Source of the DNA: Limnohabitans sp. Rim8
Lineage (GTDB): Bacteria; Pseudomonadota; Gammaproteobacteria; Burkholderiales; Burkholderiaceae_C
Assembly (NCBI GenBank): GCA_945897795.1
Contig: CAMDFT010000006.1
Coordinates: forward strand, 1 to 64,000
DNA length: 64,000 nt
Direction: 5' to 3'
The notes beneath the pieces are model-generated. The model searched no databases, had not been told where the DNA came from, and saw nothing but the letters and a program-made list of their open reading frames with translations. Positions 62,021 to 64,000 of this stretch are shown in pieces; within the stretch, counting starts at the first letter, position 1, and every line of letters starts with the position of its first letter. A program made the translations under genes and the position numbers.

Positions 62021-63151
62021 ATGCAGCACATCGATCTCTCGTACCAATGGACCCAGCCGGGCCATGAAACGGCGCGCAATCGCCAAAGCCCTTTGCGCAA
62101 CCCCTTGATGGACCTTTTAGAAGCCGTGCGCCAAGCCGGCTCGATTGCGGCTGCGGCAAAAAGTCTGGGCTTGTCTTACCGCCATGTCTGGGGCGAACTC
62201 AAACGTTGGGAGCAATCCTTGGGCCAGCCCCTGATCGTGTGGGAAAAGGGGCAGGCCGCCCGCTTGAGCGGTTTCGCCGACAAACTGCTCTGGGCAGAGC
62301 GCCAAGCCCAAGCCCGCTTGGCCCCCCAAATCAGCGCCTTGCAGGCCGAGCTCGAAAAAACCTTTGCGGTGGCCTTTGACCCTTCGCACCAAGCGCTGGC
62401 CATCTATGCCAGTCATGACGATGCCTTGGTCATGCTGCGCGAAGAAGCCGCAGCCCAGTCTTTGCATCTGGACTTGCGTTTTTGTGGCAGCGTCGACGCC
62501 ATCCGCGCCCTGAACGAGGGGCGCTGCCATGTGGCAGGCTTTCATGCGCCGTGGCAACCCGATGCAGACTCTCTGGTTGCCCGCACTTACAAGCCCTTGC
62601 TCAAACCCGGGCAGCACAAGCTGATTGGGTTTGCCACGCGCGAGCAAGGCTTGATGGTTGCGCCAGGCAATCCCTTGCATTTGCACGGTTTGCTGGATGT
62701 ATTCAACGCTGGCGTGCGGTATGTGAATCGCGGCCCCGGCACCGGCACACGCTTGTTGTTGGACCAGTGCCTGCAGGTTCTGGGCCTGCAGGCATCGGAC
62801 CTGAAGGGTTATGCGCACGAAGAAAATTCGCACACTGCTGTAGCTGCCTGCATTGCAGCGGGTCAGGCTGACGCAGGTTTGGGCATCGCCAGTGCGGCTC
62901 AGGTGCACGGACTTGATTTTGTGCCTTTGTACCCGGAGCGTTATTGGTTGGTGTGCCTGGCCTCGGCCTTGGACAGCGAACCCGTGCGGCAATTGCGCGC
63001 TTTGCTCAGCGAGTCGGCTTGGCAGCAACGTTTGCAAGCGATGGCCGGATACACCACCACCGCCGATGCGGGTCAGGTGCAGTCCTTGCGCAGCATACTG
63101 CCTTGGTGGCAATTCAGAGCGGCGCGCGTCCCCCTTGGGGTTAACCCTTGA
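62021..63151 (+). CDS. ModE-like HTH / periplasmic-binding-like regulator
   Basis: 376 residues. N-terminal LysR/ModE-type helix-turn-helix (LMDLLEAVRQAGSIAAAAKSLGLSYRHVWGELKRWEQSLGQPLI, about 29-72), then a PBP-like sensor domain with GTGTRLLLDQCL and HEENSHTAVAACIAAGQADAGLGI, as in the family annotated substrate-binding domain-containing regulators. Ligand unknown; the HTH half is shared with molybdate-responsive ModE. It lies between the TRAP receptor and permease genes, and may control them. Confidence 0.85.
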   Translation: MQHIDLSYQWTQPGHETARNRQSPLRNPLMDLLEAVRQAGSIAAAAKSLGLSYRHVWGELKRWEQSLGQPLIVWEKGQAARLSGFADKLLWAERQAQARLAPQISALQAELEKTFAVAFDPSHQALAIYASHDDALVMLREEAAAQSLHLDLRFCGSVDAIRALNEGRCHVAGFHAPWQPDADSLVARTYKPLLKPGQHKLIGFATREQGLMVAPGNPLHLHGLLDVFNAGVRYVNRGPGTGTRLLLDQCLQVLGLQASDLKGYAHEENSHTAVAACIAAGQADAGLGIASAAQVHGLDFVPLYPERYWLVCLASALDSEPVRQLRALLSESAWQQRLQAMAGYTTTADAGQVQSLRSILPWWQFRAARVPLGVNP

Positions 63152-63274
63152 TTTTTGCAGATGTGAAATGTGCTCATGGCGCCCGTCAAAAATATCAACC
63201 CAAGCATTTGGTGTGAATGCGCTGTGGCCGGTTAACGCAGACTTACAATCGCACCTGATTTTCTGGAGGACAAC

Positions 63275-63877
63275 ATGTCTTTTTTCTTGTTGATTTCGCG
63301 GGGCATAGACCGTTTGAATCAAAGCGTGGGACTTTTCACCACCTGGTTGATTCTGGCCACGACCTTGATCAGTGCGGGCAACGCCATTGTGCGCAAGGCT
63401 TTTGATTCGAGCTCTAACGCCTTGCTGGAAATCCAGTGGTACCTGTTCGCCGCTGTGTTTTTGTTGGGTGCCGGTTACGGCCTGCTCAAAAACTCGCATG
63501 TGCGCATCGATTTCATCTCGTCCATGCTGAGCCCGCGTACACGCAACTGGATTGACGTGGGCGGCATCTTGCTGGCCTTATTCCCTTTTTGTTTCATTTG
63601 CATTTACCTGTCCTGGCCGCTGTTCATGCAGGCGTACACCACCGGTGAAATGTCCTCCAACGCGGGCGGCCTGATCCGTTGGCCTGTGTATGCGCTGGTG
63701 CCTGCGGGCTTTGCATTGCTCATGCTGCAAGGTGTGTCGGAACTGATCAAACGCTTGGCCTTTTTGTGGGGGCAGGGCGAAGACGTTTTGTCTTCTGAAG
63801 AGGCCATGTCGGATGAGCAAAAAGAATTGATTGCACTGGAAAAACTGGCGCAAGAACAAGTTCAGGGGGCACGTTGA
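63275..63877 (+). CDS. TRAP transporter small permease (DctQ/TakQ-like)
   Basis: 200 residues with four hydrophobic helices (LFTTWLILATTLISAGNAIVRK, LLEIQWYLFAAVFLLGAGYGLLKNSHVRIDF, and two more) and the family motif E-IQWYLF. GGAGG before ATG. Stop overlaps the large permease start (TGATG). Confidence 0.92.
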   Translation: MSFFLLISRGIDRLNQSVGLFTTWLILATTLISAGNAIVRKAFDSSSNALLEIQWYLFAAVFLLGAGYGLLKNSHVRIDFISSMLSPRTRNWIDVGGILLALFPFCFICIYLSWPLFMQAYTTGEMSSNAGGLIRWPVYALVPAGFALLMLQGVSELIKRLAFLWGQGEDVLSSEEAMSDEQKELIALEKLAQEQVQGAR

Positions 63878-64000
63878 TGGAAGCGACTTTTCTGGCACAA
63901 AACTTTGTGCCCATCATGTTTGGCGGCCTGTTTGTGCTGCTGCTGACGGGTTTTCCAGTGGCCTTTGCCCTTGCCGCTTGTGGTCTGGGTTTTGGCTACA
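63877..64000 (+). CDS. TRAP transporter large permease (DctM-like), N-terminal fragment at window edge
   Basis: Absent from the ORF track because no stop occurs before the edge. ATG at 63877 opens a frame reading MEATFLAQNFVPIMFGGLFV followed by LLLTGFPVAFALAACGLGFGY, the conserved DctM N-terminus. Coupled to dctQ by a TGATG overlap. Confidence 0.93.
   Translation, partial: MEATFLAQNFVPIMFGGLFVLLLTGFPVAFALAACGLGFGY

Overview
The window is about 64 kb of GC-rich bacterial chromosome. It looks like a betaproteobacterium of the Burkholderiales, most likely Comamonadaceae. Reasons: Bug-type (TTT) solute receptors, a BPSS1780-family membrane protein, a TrpS with the C-terminal extension common in that order, and the gene order xseB-ispA-dxs. 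This taxonomy is inferred from gene content only, because there is no rRNA in the window.

Region by region. 0-2.4 kb is an accessory patch: the N-terminal part of a tyrosine recombinase running off the left edge (absent from the ORF track), a HigBA-type toxin-antitoxin module bracketed by ~97-bp direct repeats that each carry the same intrinsic terminator, and a BLUF blue-light sensor. 2.5-10 kb holds pobA with two tiny overlapping upstream ORFs, a small lipoprotein, a tautomerase/NTF2-like fusion with a LuxR-type response regulator, trpS, a site-2 protease, an M20 amidohydrolase with a Bug receptor, and a divergent LysR regulator. 11-30 kb is the most coherent block, a taurine (C2-sulfonate) dissimilation locus. 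30-41 kb has a COG0523/CobW GTPase, an amidohydrolase, a five-gene peptide-type ABC transporter, guaC and an MFS carrier. 42-61 kb is mostly housekeeping (uvrD, slyD, thrB, polA, xseB-ispA-dxs) with a hipBA module, a GST, a dienelactone hydrolase, a ZIP transporter, a sulfurtransferase, a DMT exporter and a Rieske oxygenase. 60.8-64 kb is a TRAP transporter locus, cut by the right edge.

How the sulfonate locus works. TauABC imports taurine. The TauX/TauY pair (SnoaL-like protein plus FAD protein) would deaminate it to sulfoacetaldehyde. Xsc cleaves that to acetyl phosphate and sulfite. An acetate kinase directly downstream, in place of the more usual phosphotransacetylase, would capture acetyl phosphate as ATP. 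A cytoplasmic SoeABC-type molybdoenzyme would oxidise sulfite to sulfate, and a TSUP-family exporter would remove sulfite or sulfate. TauR (MocR type) and an IclR regulator are encoded inside the locus. I find a direct-repeat box shared by the tauX and tauA upstream regions, and a dyad over the xsc promoter.

The least expected part is a CobS/CobT-like AAA+/VWA pair in an overlapping iclR-cobS-cobT-TSUP operon, with no CobN or other cobalamin gene in the window. Other notable items are a triple palindromic operator upstream of hipBA, two related dispersed-repeat patches (30.1 kb and 51.6 kb), a long imperfect hairpin before polA, and a regulator gene lying between TRAP dctP and dctQM. No rRNA, tRNA, CRISPR array or complete insertion sequence was seen.
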